Assembly: GCF_000531125.1 (NCBI RefSeq)
Contig: NZ_CBTK010000290.1
Span: 1 to 42,218 of the forward strand
Source of the DNA: Candidatus Contendobacter odensis Run_B_J11
GTDB lineage: Bacteria; Pseudomonadota; Gammaproteobacteria; Competibacterales; Competibacteraceae
Reading direction: 5' to 3'
Length of the DNA stretch: 42,218 bases
Position 1 is the first letter of the stretch. The number at the start of each line of letters is the position of its first letter. Made by a program: the position numbers and the translations under genes. Under the pieces are notes generated by a model. That model was not told where the DNA came from. It worked only from the letters and a program-made list of their open reading frames with translations, and ran no database searches. This document shows, in pieces, positions 17,111 through 26,536 of the stretch.

Positions 17111-17175
17111 TCCGCGCCCGTCAGTACCAGATGCAGGAGCCGGAAGAGCGCCGGCCCTGCGCCCGTCACCCATGC

Positions 17176-17799
17176 TTAGAAGCGCATACCAATGTTGAGA
17201 CCCACGACAATCGGATCGATGTTCACAGTACCAAGGGTGCCGAGGACGTTTGACTTGGCCTTGGTATCAATATCCATATAGCTGACCACCGCGTTTACAA
17301 ACCAGTTAGGAGCCACGTCAATATCGACGCCTAACTCCCCCGCTAGGCCCCAGGACGGATCCAGGGTTAGCTTGGTGCCGGACAGGGGACCGGTGGTGTC
17401 TTCAGAGAAGAAGAAGGTGTAATTCAGGCCCACACCGGCATAGGGACGAACGGTGCTGGTTGGCATGAAGTGATACTGTAAAAAGAGCGTCGGGGGTAAC
17501 TGTGAAGTGCTGCCAACCTTGGTGCCCGCGAGGGTGATGTCGTGCTTGAACGGCAGGGCAGCAATCAGTTCAATACCAATGTTCGGCGTCGCCATGTAGG
17601 TGAGGTTGAAACCCAGGCTGTAGCCGTTGTCCACATCGATCATTCCCAGTGCAGTATTCAGGTTATCGGATTTTGGGAATATGCCCCACGCACCGACCCG
17701 ACCGATCCAGTCGCCGGCCTCATAGGCTTGGGCGACTCCCACCAACAGACTGCCCGCCAGAGCTGCTGCCAAAGTGCTTTTGGTGAATTTCGTAGCCAT
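17176..17799 (-). CDS. ompW: OmpW family outer-membrane beta-barrel protein
   Basis: 207 aa; GGGAG lies 8 nt before ATG 17799. Signal peptide 1-25 ends VAQA. The mature chain alternates as an eight-stranded barrel and shows family blocks GDWIGRVGAWGIFP, GYSLGFNLTYMATPNIGIELIAALPFKHDI, PPTLFLQYHFMP, RPYAGVGLNYTFFF and a C-terminal PIVVGLNIGMRF ending in Phe, the BAM recognition residue. OmpW forms a narrow hydrophobic channel in the outer membrane and often responds to oxygen and stress. Monocistronic by context. Confidence 0.95.
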   Translation of the reverse strand: MATKFTKSTLAAALAGSLLVGVAQAYEAGDWIGRVGAWGIFPKSDNLNTALGMIDVDNGYSLGFNLTYMATPNIGIELIAALPFKHDITLAGTKVGSTSQLPPTLFLQYHFMPTSTVRPYAGVGLNYTFFFSEDTTGPLSGTKLTLDPSWGLAGELGVDIDVAPNWFVNAVVSYMDIDTKAKSNVLGTLGTVNIDPIVVGLNIGMRF

Positions 17800-17869
17800 C
17801 GCTTACTCCCTATATCACTCTATTTTCGGTGGATTGAAGAATCAAAATGCGGTATTCACGCAAAACTAT

Positions 17870-17897
17870 TGTGTACTATTCCTGACAAAACAGTCAA
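17870..17897 (-). promoter_or_regulatory. Candidate ompW promoter
   Basis: Minus strand TTGACT (17897-17892), 16 nt, TACACA (17875-17870), ~70 nt ahead of the ompW start in an AT-rich gap. Confidence 0.35.
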
Positions 17898-17936
17898 AAT
17901 AATAAAAATGTATCTACAACGCAACAACTGGTTACA

Positions 17937-19796
17937 TTATTCCTCCTCCAGCGGCGGCAGCACCTGAATGATCTCTTCAAAGGTGGTCAGCCCGGCAGCA
18001 ATCTGTAAGGCGGCGCTCACCCGCAGCGGGCGCATCCCCTGTTCACAGGCTCGGCGGCGAAGGTCGGTCGCGTCCATATCGGGGCGCAACAACCGGCGCA
18101 GTTCCGGGGTAACGGTCAGCAGCTCATACAGACCGACGCGGCCCAGATAGCCGGTGTTACGGCATTCTGGACAGCCGCGTGGCTCTCGGATCATGGCTGG
18201 TTTCGGTAGCGACCACGGCCGAATCAGTGCATCCCACAGAGCCGGATCCAGTTGGCCCTCACCTTTGCAATGCGGGCACAGGGTCCGCACCAGCCGCTGC
18301 GCCATCACCCCGATCAACACGTTTTGAATCAGATAGTGGGGAATACCGAGATCGAGCAGTCGGGTTACTGCCGAGGCCGCATCGTTGGTATGCAGGGTTG
18401 AGAGCACCAGATGCCCGGTTAATGCCGCCTGCACTGCCATTTGTGCGGCTTCCAGATCCCGGATTTCGCCCACCATGATGATGTCAGGGTCCTGCCGCAG
18501 CAGGGTGCGAATGCCTTGGGCGAAGCTCAAGTCAATCGCTGGATGGACCTGCATCTGATTGAGTTCCGGCACCACCATCTCGATGGGATCTTCGACGGTG
18601 CAGACGTTCACCTCCGGGTTCGCCAGATGCTTGAGCGTGGTGTAGAGGGTGGTGGTCTTGCCGGAGCCGGTTGGGCCGGTGACCAGTACGATACCGTGCG
18701 GACGGGCGATCATCGTCCGCCAAATTGCTTCCTCGGCGGGGGCGAATCCCAACTGGCCGAAGTTTTTGGTCACCGTGTCCGGGTCAAAAATACGCAGTAC
18801 ACATTTCTCGCCGAAGGCAGTCGGCATGGTGGACAGGCGGAGTTCAATTTCCCGTCCGGCTGGGGTGCGAGTCTTAATCCGGCCATCCTGCGGGCGGCGC
18901 TTTTCAGCCACGTCCATCCGGCCCAGAATCTTGATCCGGCTGGTGACCGCGCTCATCACCGGCGGCGGCAACTGATAAATCGCGTTCAGCACCCCGTCAA
19001 TGCGGAAGCGGATCTGGCCCTGTTCGCGGCGCGGTTCCAGATGAATATCACTGGCACGCTGGGCGAAGGCGTATTGCAGCAGCCAATCCACAATCTGCAC
19101 GATGGGCCGTTCATCCGCGCTCAGTTCGCCGCGTCGGCCCAGTTCCAGTAACTGCTCGAAGTTGAGGATGCTCGATACCGGTTCCAGCGAACCTTTAAGG
19201 GCACCACGCACCGAGCGCGATACGCCATAAAATTCCAACTGATAGCGGTTGAGATCCAACGGATTGGCGATGACCCGTTGAATCTCCCGACGCAAAGCCT
19301 GCCGCAATACATCCTGCCAGCCGGTGAGATAAGGTTCAGCGGTGGCGAATACGACCCGGCGTTCATCCGCTGCAACCGGCAGGATTTGATAGCGAGCGGC
19401 GTACTCGTAGGACACATAGGGCAGTAGCCGCTCGACTGCGGCGATATCAAGCTTGAGCGGATCGATGCGCAAATAGGGCAATCCGACCTTACCGGCCAGC
19501 CACTCGGTGAGCCACTCCAGGCTCAGCGCCTGATGCGGCGGTTGCAGTTGGCGCAACTGTTTGTTGGTGATCACCACCAAAGGATGAAGTTCGCCGCGTT
19601 CCGAGCGAGCGCCGGCACTGACCTTTTCAATCTCGGTTCGGTCAACCAGACCATCGGCGACCAGTTCATCCAGCACTTCCTTGACGGTCAGCCGGTGTTC
19701 GGGCAGGCGTGGTCTGGATGAAGGGCTGGAACGGGGATCAGGGCTGCTGCCCAAAGCGGGAGGAGTGACTGAAACAGTGAGGATCGGCGCATTCAC
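17937..19796 (-). CDS. GspE/PulE/PilB-family secretion ATPase
   Basis: 619 aa from GTG 19796, chosen because it has GGA 7 nt upstream and overlaps the uvrD stop (GTGA). N-terminal MshEN/N1E-type domain (~40-200), linker, then the motor: SDIHLEP (249-255), GRMDVAEKRRPQDGR, Walker A GPTGSGKT (374-381), Asp-box VEDPIE, Walker B IIMVGEIRD and His-box LVLSTLHTNDA. A zinc-binding tetracysteine is intact (LCPHC ... GCPECRNTGYLGR), as in GspE and PilB. It would energise a type II secretion system or type IV pilus, but no other such gene is near. Linkage to uvrD is unusual. Confidence 0.88.
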   Translation of the reverse strand: MNAPILTVSVTPPALGSSPDPRSSPSSRPRLPEHRLTVKEVLDELVADGLVDRTEIEKVSAGARSERGELHPLVVITNKQLRQLQPPHQALSLEWLTEWLAGKVGLPYLRIDPLKLDIAAVERLLPYVSYEYAARYQILPVAADERRVVFATAEPYLTGWQDVLRQALRREIQRVIANPLDLNRYQLEFYGVSRSVRGALKGSLEPVSSILNFEQLLELGRRGELSADERPIVQIVDWLLQYAFAQRASDIHLEPRREQGQIRFRIDGVLNAIYQLPPPVMSAVTSRIKILGRMDVAEKRRPQDGRIKTRTPAGREIELRLSTMPTAFGEKCVLRIFDPDTVTKNFGQLGFAPAEEAIWRTMIARPHGIVLVTGPTGSGKTTTLYTTLKHLANPEVNVCTVEDPIEMVVPELNQMQVHPAIDLSFAQGIRTLLRQDPDIIMVGEIRDLEAAQMAVQAALTGHLVLSTLHTNDAASAVTRLLDLGIPHYLIQNVLIGVMAQRLVRTLCPHCKGEGQLDPALWDALIRPWSLPKPAMIREPRGCPECRNTGYLGRVGLYELLTVTPELRRLLRPDMDATDLRRRACEQGMRPLRVSAALQIAAGLTTFEEIIQVLPPLEEE

Positions 19797-21994
19797 AGCG
19801 TTTCCAGCTTGGCGTAAGCCACCACCAGCCACTTGGAACCGCCTGCCTGCGGGAAATCAATCCGCGCTCGGGCGTGGTAGCCCGCGCCCTCGACTTCCAG
19901 CACCATGCCTTCGCCAAACTGGGCATGGCGCACCCGCTGGCGGGGCCGCAGCCCGGTGGGTAAGGTAGTGGGCGGCGCCGTTGACACGGCAATGGGCCGG
20001 ACCGGCAGCGGCGTTTTGGTGCGATGACCGGCGCGAACCCGCACTGCGTGGATCAATTCAGTGGGGATTTCATTCACGAAGCGCGAAGGAGCCGGGTAAT
20101 TTTCGCGCCCGTACAGGCTGCGTTTTTCGGCATAGCTCACATACAACTGGCGCCGGGCACGAGTGATGCCGACATAGGCCAGCCGTCGTTCTTCTTCCAT
20201 GCGACCGGCTTCGGCATCGGAACGACTGTGCGGAAACAGCCCTTCCTCCAGCCCGACCAAAAACACCAGCGGAAATTCCAGACCCTTAGCCATGTGCAGC
20301 GTCATCAGTTGCACACTGTCCTCGTGGGCAGCGCCTTGGCCTTGGCCGGATTCCAGCACCGCATGAGCCAGAAAAGCGTTCAACCAGTCGGGTTCGTCCG
20401 GGTCTATGCCGACAATGACGGGATCGGCGTGAAGGGTAAAATCGCCGCTGGCGTTGACCAGTTCCTCCAGATTCTCCACCCGCATTTCACCCTTGTCAGC
20501 CTTGGCCTGTTCGTACATCGCCACCAGGCCGCTGTGGTGGATAACTTGATCAACCCGTTCCGGCAGGGGCCGGTCGCGGCTTTCATGGTCCAACGCTTCG
20601 ATCAGGTTCAGGAAGCTACGCACCGCGCTGGCCGCTCGCCCGCTCAGTCCGCCGGTGGTGAGCAATTGCAACGCGGCTTGCCACAGTGAACCTCCTTGGT
20701 TACGCGCCATTTCCCGCAGCACTTCAACGGTGCGGTCGCCTATCGCCCGTGGCGGCGTGTTGACCACTCGCTCGAAGGCTGGATCGTCATTACGATGGGC
20801 GACCAGCCGTAGATAAGCCAGGGCGTCCTTGATTTCAGCGCGCTCGAAGAAACGCAGCCCGCCGTAAATCCGGTACGGCAATGCTGCTGCAATCAGGTGT
20901 TCTTCAAACAGCCGCGACTGGGCATTGGAACGGTAGAGAATTGCCGCGTCACTGCGGCGACCACCGTTGGTGACCCACTGGCGAATGCGTTCGATGACAA
21001 ACCGCGCTTCGTCTGCTTCATTAAAGGCGTTGTAAAGCTGGATCAGTTCACCGTCGCCATCGGCGGTCCACAAATTTTTGCCCAGCCGACCGGCATTGTG
21101 GGCGATCAGGGCATTCGCCGCCTTGAGGATGTTGTGAGTGGAGCGGTAGTTCTGTTCCAACCGTATTGTTCGCGTACCGGGAAAGTCAGCGGCAAAACCC
21201 TGGAAATTTTCGACCTTGGCCCCGCGCCAGCCGTAGATCGACTGATCATCATCGGCAACGATAAACATATCCGTCTGAGCGTTGCTCAACAGCCGCACCC
21301 ACTGATACTGAATGGTGTTGGTGTCCTGAAATTCGTCCACCAGCACATGACGAAATCGTTCGCGGTAATGCGCCAGCAGATCTGGGTTATTGCGCCAGAG
21401 TTCATAGGCGCGCAGCAGCAGTTCGCCGAAATCCACCAGCCCGCTGCGCTCGCAGTGCTGCTGATAGGCAGCGTAGATGCGCTGGTTTTGGCGTTTGACC
21501 GGATCGCCATCGTCGGCCAGATCGGCAGGGCGCTGACCCCCGTCCTTGCACTGATTGATGAAGCTGGCGGCAGCTTGCGGCGGCCATTTCTTCTCATCCA
21601 GATTTAGTCCAAGCAGCACCTTTCTCAGCAGCCGTTTCTGATCGTCGCTATCGAGAATCTGGAAGGCGCGGGGCAGCCGGGCTTCCTGCCAGTGCTGGCG
21701 CAACAAACGATGCGCAATGCCGTGAAAGGTACCGATCCACAGTCCGGCCAGCGGCTGATCCAGCATCGCCTCGACCCGACCACGCATTTCAGTGGCGGCT
21801 TTGTTGGTGAAAGTGACCGCCAGAATAGACCAGGGCGAAGCCTTCTCCACCGTCAGCAACCAGGCAATGCGCCGGGTCAGCACCCGGGTTTTGCCGCTGC
21901 CGGCTCCGGCCAGAATGCGGAGAGGCCCCAGCGGCGCGGTGACTGCTTCGCGCTGGGGGTCATTGAGATCTTCGAGAATCCAGGATACGTCCAT
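19793..21994 (-). CDS. uvrD: DNA helicase II UvrD
   Basis: 733 aa from ATG 21994, giving MDVSWILEDLNDPQREAV exactly like E. coli UvrD; the frame is open back to 22195 only because it reads through repeat copy 1. SF1A motifs: LAGAGSGKTRVL (I), VTFTNKAATEM (Ia), VDEFQDTN (II), DDDQSIYGWRGA (III), LEQNYRS (IV), VQLMTLHMAKGLEFPLVFL (V), VGITRARRQLYVSYA (VI), and a Tudor-like C-terminus with QRVRHAQFGEGMVL. It is a 3'-5' helicase of nucleotide excision and mismatch repair. The secretion ATPase gene follows with a 4-base overlap. Confidence 0.97.
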   Translation of the reverse strand: MDVSWILEDLNDPQREAVTAPLGPLRILAGAGSGKTRVLTRRIAWLLTVEKASPWSILAVTFTNKAATEMRGRVEAMLDQPLAGLWIGTFHGIAHRLLRQHWQEARLPRAFQILDSDDQKRLLRKVLLGLNLDEKKWPPQAAASFINQCKDGGQRPADLADDGDPVKRQNQRIYAAYQQHCERSGLVDFGELLLRAYELWRNNPDLLAHYRERFRHVLVDEFQDTNTIQYQWVRLLSNAQTDMFIVADDDQSIYGWRGAKVENFQGFAADFPGTRTIRLEQNYRSTHNILKAANALIAHNAGRLGKNLWTADGDGELIQLYNAFNEADEARFVIERIRQWVTNGGRRSDAAILYRSNAQSRLFEEHLIAAALPYRIYGGLRFFERAEIKDALAYLRLVAHRNDDPAFERVVNTPPRAIGDRTVEVLREMARNQGGSLWQAALQLLTTGGLSGRAASAVRSFLNLIEALDHESRDRPLPERVDQVIHHSGLVAMYEQAKADKGEMRVENLEELVNASGDFTLHADPVIVGIDPDEPDWLNAFLAHAVLESGQGQGAAHEDSVQLMTLHMAKGLEFPLVFLVGLEEGLFPHSRSDAEAGRMEEERRLAYVGITRARRQLYVSYAEKRSLYGRENYPAPSRFVNEIPTELIHAVRVRAGHRTKTPLPVRPIAVSTAPPTTLPTGLRPRQRVRHAQFGEGMVLEVEGAGYHARARIDFPQAGGSKWLVVAYAKLETL

Positions 21995-22060
21995 GGGCGG
22001 CGATTCTAGCAAAACCGCCCGGTCGGGGCAGTGTGCTAAATTGACGACTCTATCAAAGTT

Positions 22061-22175
22061 AGGACTTTCGCTTTCCGTCATTCCCGCGTAGGCGGGAATC
22101 CAGTCAGCCGCTGAAAAGCGTGGATACCCGCATTCGCGGGTATGACGGATTTTAGGGTTTGGCGAACATCCTGAA
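22061..22175 (+). repeat. MITE/REP-like palindromic element, copy 1
   Basis: It starts AGGACTTTCGCTTTCC and contains two hairpins, ATTCCCGC..GCGGGAAT and ATACCCGC..GCGGGTAT, linked by CCAGTCAGCCGCTGAAAAG, ending near TTGGCGAACATCCTG. The left part repeats copy 2 (25030-25158) almost exactly in opposite orientation; the right end is decayed. Elements of this 'ATTCCCGC...GGATACCCGC' type are common intergenic repeats in proteobacteria, seen in translation as 'WIPAYAGMTE'. It lies between divergent uvrD and ugd. Confidence 0.88.
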
Positions 22176-22245
22176 GGTACTAAGCTGTTTGGCAACCAAA
22201 CAGCGCCATTTCTTTTGTCAATCCATCTCTAAAAGTACCGCAACC

Positions 22246-23577
22246 ATGAAAATCACGATTTTTGGCTCCGGTTATGTCGGACTGGTCACCGGCGCCTGCT
22301 TCGCTGAGGTCGGTAATGACGTGCTATGCGTAGATGTCGATCACCGCAAGGTGGAGATGCTGCGGCGCGGCGAAATTCCGATTCACGAACCCGGACTCGA
22401 TGAGGTGGTCAAGCGCAATAGCGTCAGCGGACGGTTGCGTTTTACCACCGATTTGGCCGAAGGCGTGGCTCACGGCCTGTTCCAGTTTATCGCAGTAGGC
22501 ACTCCGCCTGACGAAGACGGTTCCGCCGATCTCCAGCATGTGCGCGCCGTCGCCCGTTCGATTGGCGAACACCTCGATGACTACCGGGTGGTGGTCAACA
22601 AATCCACCGTGCCGGTGGGCACCGCTGATGTGGTGTGCGACACCATCATGGAAGTTCTCGCCAAACGGAGCCGGGACGTGCCCTTCGCAGTAGTTTCCAA
22701 CCCGGAATTCCTCAAGGAAGGCGCAGCGGTGCCGGACTTTATGCGGCCCGACCGCATCATCGTTGGCTGCGACGATGAGCGGGCTATCGTGCTGCTGCGC
22801 AATCTGTATGCGCCCTTTAACCGCAATCGCGACCGCTTGATCGAGATGGACGTGCGCTCGGCGGAACTGACCAAGTACGCCGCCAACGCCATGTTGGCCA
22901 CCAAGATTAGCTTCATGAATGAGATCGCCAATCTGGCCGAGCGGCTGGGAGCGGATATTGAGAAAGTGCGGGTGGGCATCGGCGCCGATCCACGCATCGG
23001 CTATCACTTCATCTATCCGGGCTGCGGTTATGGCGGCTCCTGCTTTCCCAAAGACGTGAAAGCGCTGGAATACACCGCCCGGGCGGCGGACTACGACGCC
23101 ACGCTGCTGAAAGCCGTGGAAACGGTCAATGAGCGGCAGAAGGATGTGTTATTCACCAAGATTCAGCGCCATTTTGGTTCCGCATTGCGTGGCCGAACCT
23201 TTGCCGTATGGGGTCTGGCGTTCAAACCCGGTACCGATGACATGCGGGAAGCGCCTAGCCGCAATCTGTTGGAGGCGCTGTGGCAGGCTGGCTGTACGGT
23301 GCGAGCTTACGATCCAGCAGCGATGACTGAAGCCCGCCGTATTTACGGGGAACGGCCCGATTTCCGGTTGTGCGATCAGCCGACGGCCGTTCTGGACGGT
23401 GCAGATGCTCTGGTGATCGTCACCGAATGGAGCCTGTTCCGCAGCCCGGATTTCGATGCGATCCGCCAAACCCTCAAGCAGCCGGTGATCTTCGACGGGC
23501 GCAATCTTTATGATCCCGAATACCTGCGCGAACTCGGTTTTATCTATTACGCCATTGGCAGAGGCCAAACTTCATGA
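22246..23577 (+). CDS. ugd: UDP-glucose 6-dehydrogenase
   Basis: 443 aa from ATG 22246; no strong ribosome-binding site, and the open frame upstream is repeat-derived. The N-terminal Rossmann block [17 protein letters not shown] binds [17 protein letters not shown] and [11 protein letters not shown] follow, then [21 protein letters not shown], the active-site Cys in [16 protein letters not shown], and the C-terminal [16 protein letters not shown] domain. The [16 protein letters not shown] block and the whole length fit UDP-glucose rather than GDP-mannose dehydrogenase. It makes UDP-glucuronate for exopolysaccharide or LPS. It overlaps manC by 4 bases. Confidence 0.93.
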   Translation: MKITIFGSGYVGLVTGACFAEVGNDVLCVDVDHRKVEMLRRGEIPIHEPGLDEVVKRNSVSGRLRFTTDLAEGVAHGLFQFIAVGTPPDEDGSADLQHVRAVARSIGEHLDDYRVVVNKSTVPVGTADVVCDTIMEVLAKRSRDVPFAVVSNPEFLKEGAAVPDFMRPDRIIVGCDDERAIVLLRNLYAPFNRNRDRLIEMDVRSAELTKYAANAMLATKISFMNEIANLAERLGADIEKVRVGIGADPRIGYHFIYPGCGYGGSCFPKDVKALEYTARAADYDATLLKAVETVNERQKDVLFTKIQRHFGSALRGRTFAVWGLAFKPGTDDMREAPSRNLLEALWQAGCTVRAYDPAAMTEARRIYGERPDFRLCDQPTAVLDGADALVIVTEWSLFRSPDFDAIRQTLKQPVIFDGRNLYDPEYLRELGFIYYAIGRGQTS

Positions 23578-24998
23578 TCATCCCGGTTATTTTGTCCGGT
23601 GGCAGCGGCACCCGGTTGTGGCCGCTATCACGCGAAACCTACCCCAAGCAATTTCTGCCGCTGGTGGACGAGCGGACCATGGTGCAGAACACCGCACTGC
23701 GGATTGTGGGAATGAGCGACGCAACCGCGCCCATGGTGGTATGCAACGAGGATCACCGTTTCATGGTCGCCGAGCAGTTGCGTGCCATTGGCATCCATCC
23801 GGCGGCGGTGATCCTGGAACCGATTGGCCGCAATACCGGGCCAGCAGTCGCGATTGCAGCGTTGCACGCCCAGAATGCGGGCGCTGATCCGATCCTGCTG
23901 ATTTTACCGGCGGATCATGTCATCGCCGATGTGGAAGGTTTTCGCGCCGCAGTGCGCCAGGTCGTGCCCCACGCCGAAGCGGGCCGGCTGATCACCTTCG
24001 GCATCGTCCCGACCGCCCCGGAAACCGGCTACGGCTACATCAAGGCCGGCGTGCCGCTGGATGAATCAGAGGTGTACGCGGTGGATCGCTTCGTCGAAAA
24101 GCCCGACGCTGCGACCGCTCAGCGCTATCTGGATTCCGGCGATTATTACTGGAACAGCGGCATGTTCATGTTTCGCGCTTCGGCGTTTCTGGCGGAACTG
24201 GAGCGACTGGCTCCGGCGATGCTGGCCGCCTGCCAGCAGGCACTGAGCGCTGGCCGGGCCGACCGGGATTTCCTGTGGCTGAGCCGCTCAGCCTTCACCG
24301 CCTGCCCCAAGGATTCGATTGACTATGCGGTGATGGAGAAAACCGATCATGCGGTGGTAATGCCTCTCACGGTCGGTTGGAACGATGTCGGTTCCTGGTC
24401 GGCGCTGTGGGATGTAGGTGAGCGCGACGCCGATGGCAACATCAGTCGTGGCGATGTGATCAGCGTCGACACCCATGATTCCTATGTGGATGCCACCTCC
24501 CGGTTGGTCGCGACGGTGGGGGTTGAGCATCTGGTGGTGGTCGAAACCAGCGATGCAGTGCTGGTCGCTACCAAGGATCGGGTGCAGGAGGTTAAGGCGG
24601 TGGTGGATCAGCTCAAGGCCAGCCAACGCCCGGAAGGTCGCAACCATCGCAAGGTCTATCGGCCCTGGGGCTGTTATGACTCCATCGATCTCGACCAGCG
24701 GTTTCAGGTCAAACGTATCACCGTCACGCCCGGCGCCAGCCTGTCCTCGCAGATGCATCATCACCGCGCCGAACATTGGGTGGTAGTACGCGGTACGGCC
24801 CGGGTGACCCGTGGCGAAGAGGTATTCATGTTGACCGAGAATCAATCAACTTATATTCCGGTGGGAGTCCGCCACCGGCTGGAGAATCCCGGCAAGATTC
24901 CGCTGGAGATCGTTGAGGTGCAATCCGGCAGCTATCTGGGCGAAGACGATATCGTCCGCTATGACGACGCCTATGGGCGAGAAAAAGGCGAGGCGTAA
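23574..24998 (+). CDS. manC: Mannose-1-phosphate guanylyltransferase / mannose-6-phosphate isomerase
   Basis: 474 aa starting in the ATGA overlap with ugd. N-terminal nucleotidyltransferase (1-~340): [21 protein letters not shown], the signature for type II GMP, then [28 protein letters not shown] and WNSGMFMF. C-terminal cupin isomerase (~350-474): [40 protein letters not shown] with metal-binding histidines, and [15 protein letters not shown]. It supplies GDP-mannose. With ugd it forms a two-gene nucleotide-sugar cassette without glycosyltransferases in sight, bracketed by inverted repeat elements. Confidence 0.96.
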   Translation: MIIPVILSGGSGTRLWPLSRETYPKQFLPLVDERTMVQNTALRIVGMSDATAPMVVCNEDHRFMVAEQLRAIGIHPAAVILEPIGRNTGPAVAIAALHAQNAGADPILLILPADHVIADVEGFRAAVRQVVPHAEAGRLITFGIVPTAPETGYGYIKAGVPLDESEVYAVDRFVEKPDAATAQRYLDSGDYYWNSGMFMFRASAFLAELERLAPAMLAACQQALSAGRADRDFLWLSRSAFTACPKDSIDYAVMEKTDHAVVMPLTVGWNDVGSWSALWDVGERDADGNISRGDVISVDTHDSYVDATSRLVATVGVEHLVVVETSDAVLVATKDRVQEVKAVVDQLKASQRPEGRNHRKVYRPWGCYDSIDLDQRFQVKRITVTPGASLSSQMHHHRAEHWVVVRGTARVTRGEEVFMLTENQSTYIPVGVRHRLENPGKIPLEIVEVQSGSYLGEDDIVRYDDAYGREKGEA

Positions 24999-25029
24999 AT
25001 AGCCCTGTAAAAAGCCCTGAAGCCTTCTG

Positions 25030-25158
25030 TTGATTCCAGGACTTTCGCCAAGCCCCTTAAATTCGTCATACCCGCGAAAGCGGGTATCCAATTTTTTCAG
25101 TGGCTTACTGGATTCCCGCTGACGCGGGAATGACGGAAAGCGAAAGTCCTGGATTCAA
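25030..25158 (-). repeat. MITE/REP-like palindromic element, copy 2, with terminal inverted repeats
   Basis: A 129-bp element with near-perfect 19-bp terminal inverted repeats: TTGATTCCAGGACTTTCGC (25030-25048) and GCGAAAGTCCTGGATTCAA (25140-25158), one mismatch. Inside are the same two hairpins as copy 1, with arms ATACCCGC/GCGGGTAT and ATTCCCGC/GCGGGAAT. Relative to copy 1 it is inverted. It fills the gap between convergent manC and the ElyC-like gene, and the stop codon of the latter (25155-25157) lies within its terminal repeat. Confidence 0.9.
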
Positions 25159-25901
25159 TCAGATGAGCGATAGCACCACGCATACCACCACTGCCCCAGC
25201 CATTCGTAACCGGCATAATGAATCTCCGCGATGGCGGTGACCGATGGCAGCCAGGATTGGAAATCAAAGGGATGCGGCTGATCATCGAAGAACAGCGTAG
25301 GCGCGGGAATCACTACCAGCCCCTGCGCCTGAAACGCTGCTACGGCTCGTGGCAGATGCGCCGCGTTGGTGACCAGCAGGATGGTGTTGATGTGGCGTTC
25401 GCGCAGTAGCGCCGCGCTGTTGACGGCGTTTTGCCAGGTGTCCCGGCTCGTGGTTTCCGTCAGGACGTGCGGGATACCGAATTCTCCCTCCAGGATGCCC
25501 TTCATCAACTCCGCTTCACTGGGGCCTTCATCCGCTTTGGGGCGACCCCCGGTAGCCAGCACCGGCAACCCGGTCAACCGGGCCAGGCGGGCGGCGTAGC
25601 GAACCCGACCCAAAGTCCGGTCATGGACGGTAGGTCCATCGCCATATTCTGAGGCATAGGTATACAGACCTCCGCCCAATACCACGATGGCGCCAGGTTG
25701 TTGCGATTTGAGAACGTGCGCTGTCGGCGGCATGTAGGGTTGCAGGGGACGACTGAGCAGGCTGGCGGTGAAGGGGATGCTAAACCCATAGCTCAATAAG
25801 AATCCGACGACAAGCAGACGCTGGCTCAATTGTGGGCGCCATCGCAGCAATAATACCCCGAGCAGACTGATCAACAGTGGACCGCCTGGTGGGATCAACA
25901 A
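25155..25901 (-). CDS. ElyC/SanA/YdcF-family (DUF218) membrane protein
   Basis: 248 aa if read from TTG 25901; homology to ElyC clearly continues upstream (FASLAKTLLIPPGG is the expected N-terminal segment), yet no ATG, GTG or TTG exists before the frame's upstream stop. ATT at 25940 would give a sensible N-terminus. Two TM helices (~5-20, ~26-45), then the DUF218 domain: GAIVVLGGGLYT, LPVLATGG, ETTSRDTWQNAVNSAALL, ILLVTNAAHLPRAVAAF. E. coli ElyC affects envelope polymer (enterobacterial common antigen / peptidoglycan) balance; its mechanism is unresolved. The stop codon is donated by repeat copy 2, so the C-terminus may be altered. Confidence 0.85.
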   Translation of the reverse strand: MLIPPGGPLLISLLGVLLLRWRPQLSQRLLVVGFLLSYGFSIPFTASLLSRPLQPYMPPTAHVLKSQQPGAIVVLGGGLYTYASEYGDGPTVHDRTLGRVRYAARLARLTGLPVLATGGRPKADEGPSEAELMKGILEGEFGIPHVLTETTSRDTWQNAVNSAALLRERHINTILLVTNAAHLPRAVAAFQAQGLVVIPAPTLFFDDQPHPFDFQSWLPSVTAIAEIHYAGYEWLGQWWYAWCYRSSD

Positions 25902-26054
25902 GGTTTTAGCGAGTGAAGCAAAGGAAGTGGAGGCGTCAATGATGAGAGTGACCTGTTGTGCGGGTGATCATCGTTGGGTTGGACTGTAGCGGAAGTGGCA
26001 AAGAGGGAATGTCACCGGCAGCGCCATTTCCCGCCGGTTCTCCGGTCTGGAAAA

Positions 26055-26378
26055 CTAGCTCTCTGACGGTAGCGTGGGCTGGCTGCGACGGTGTCGGATG
26101 CGTTCAGTGGGCATCGCTAGTTCCGCTGGCGTGGTGGGGATCGGATGGTGGGAAACCACCGGCAGATGGATACCCGTCGTCGAACCGGTGCGCGCCCGGC
26201 GCAGCCAGCCCAGCACCCGGCGCTCCACCGCATCCTGATCAGAGGACGACATATCCCGGAAAATCAGCGTCCCAACGCTGATCAGCAGGGTTAATCCACC
26301 GAGAAAGGTCATCAGCGGCTGCATGAAAGCAATCGCCAGCAGCGCAAGTAGCCCAAACAGGATATGCCGGATTTTCAA
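26055..26378 (-). CDS. Small membrane protein of unknown function
   Basis: 107 aa from TTG 26378, which has GGAGG 7 nt upstream; no ATG start is available. Two adjacent hydrophobic helices (~5-20 and ~22-40: LFGLLALLAIAFMQPL, GGLTLLISVGTLIF) are followed by a short acidic/basic cytoplasmic-looking region (DMSSSDQDAVERRVLGWLRRAR) and a His/Pro/Ser-rich tail that looks disordered. I do not recognise the family. It is divergent from the pseudokinase gene and follows no gene closely; 153 bases separate its stop from the ElyC-like gene and hold nothing I can identify. Confidence 0.55.
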   Translation of the reverse strand: MKIRHILFGLLALLAIAFMQPLMTFLGGLTLLISVGTLIFRDMSSSDQDAVERRVLGWLRRARTGSTTGIHLPVVSHHPIPTTPAELAMPTERIRHRRSQPTLPSES

Positions 26379-26485
26379 GTGAGTTCCTCCATCAGGTCGA
26401 TCATGTCCGGTGCATTACCGTGTGTTTGGCGATTTCCAACGGGGCAGCTATTTTACCTTCTGCTAGACTAGACAATAATTCAAGT

Positions 26486-26510
26486 GGGATGACGACATCA
26501 TCCCAATTTT
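26486..26510 (+). terminator. Terminator-like hairpin in the leader of the kinase/Mla/PEGA cluster
   Basis: GGGATGA (26486-26492), CGACA loop, TCATCCC (26498-26504), then AATTTTTGG. A perfect 7-bp stem followed by five Ts lies upstream of the first gene of the cluster, while the nearest upstream gene points the other way. It may act as an attenuator for this transcript. It contains the in-frame ATG 26489, making that start less likely. Confidence 0.45.
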
Positions 26511-26536
26511 TGGAGCCATCCGCGAATCCGTGGCTT

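Noticed and set aside
22159-22245. N-terminal extension of ugd to 22159
   Set aside because: Derived from the end of repeat copy 1; homology starts at ATG 22246.
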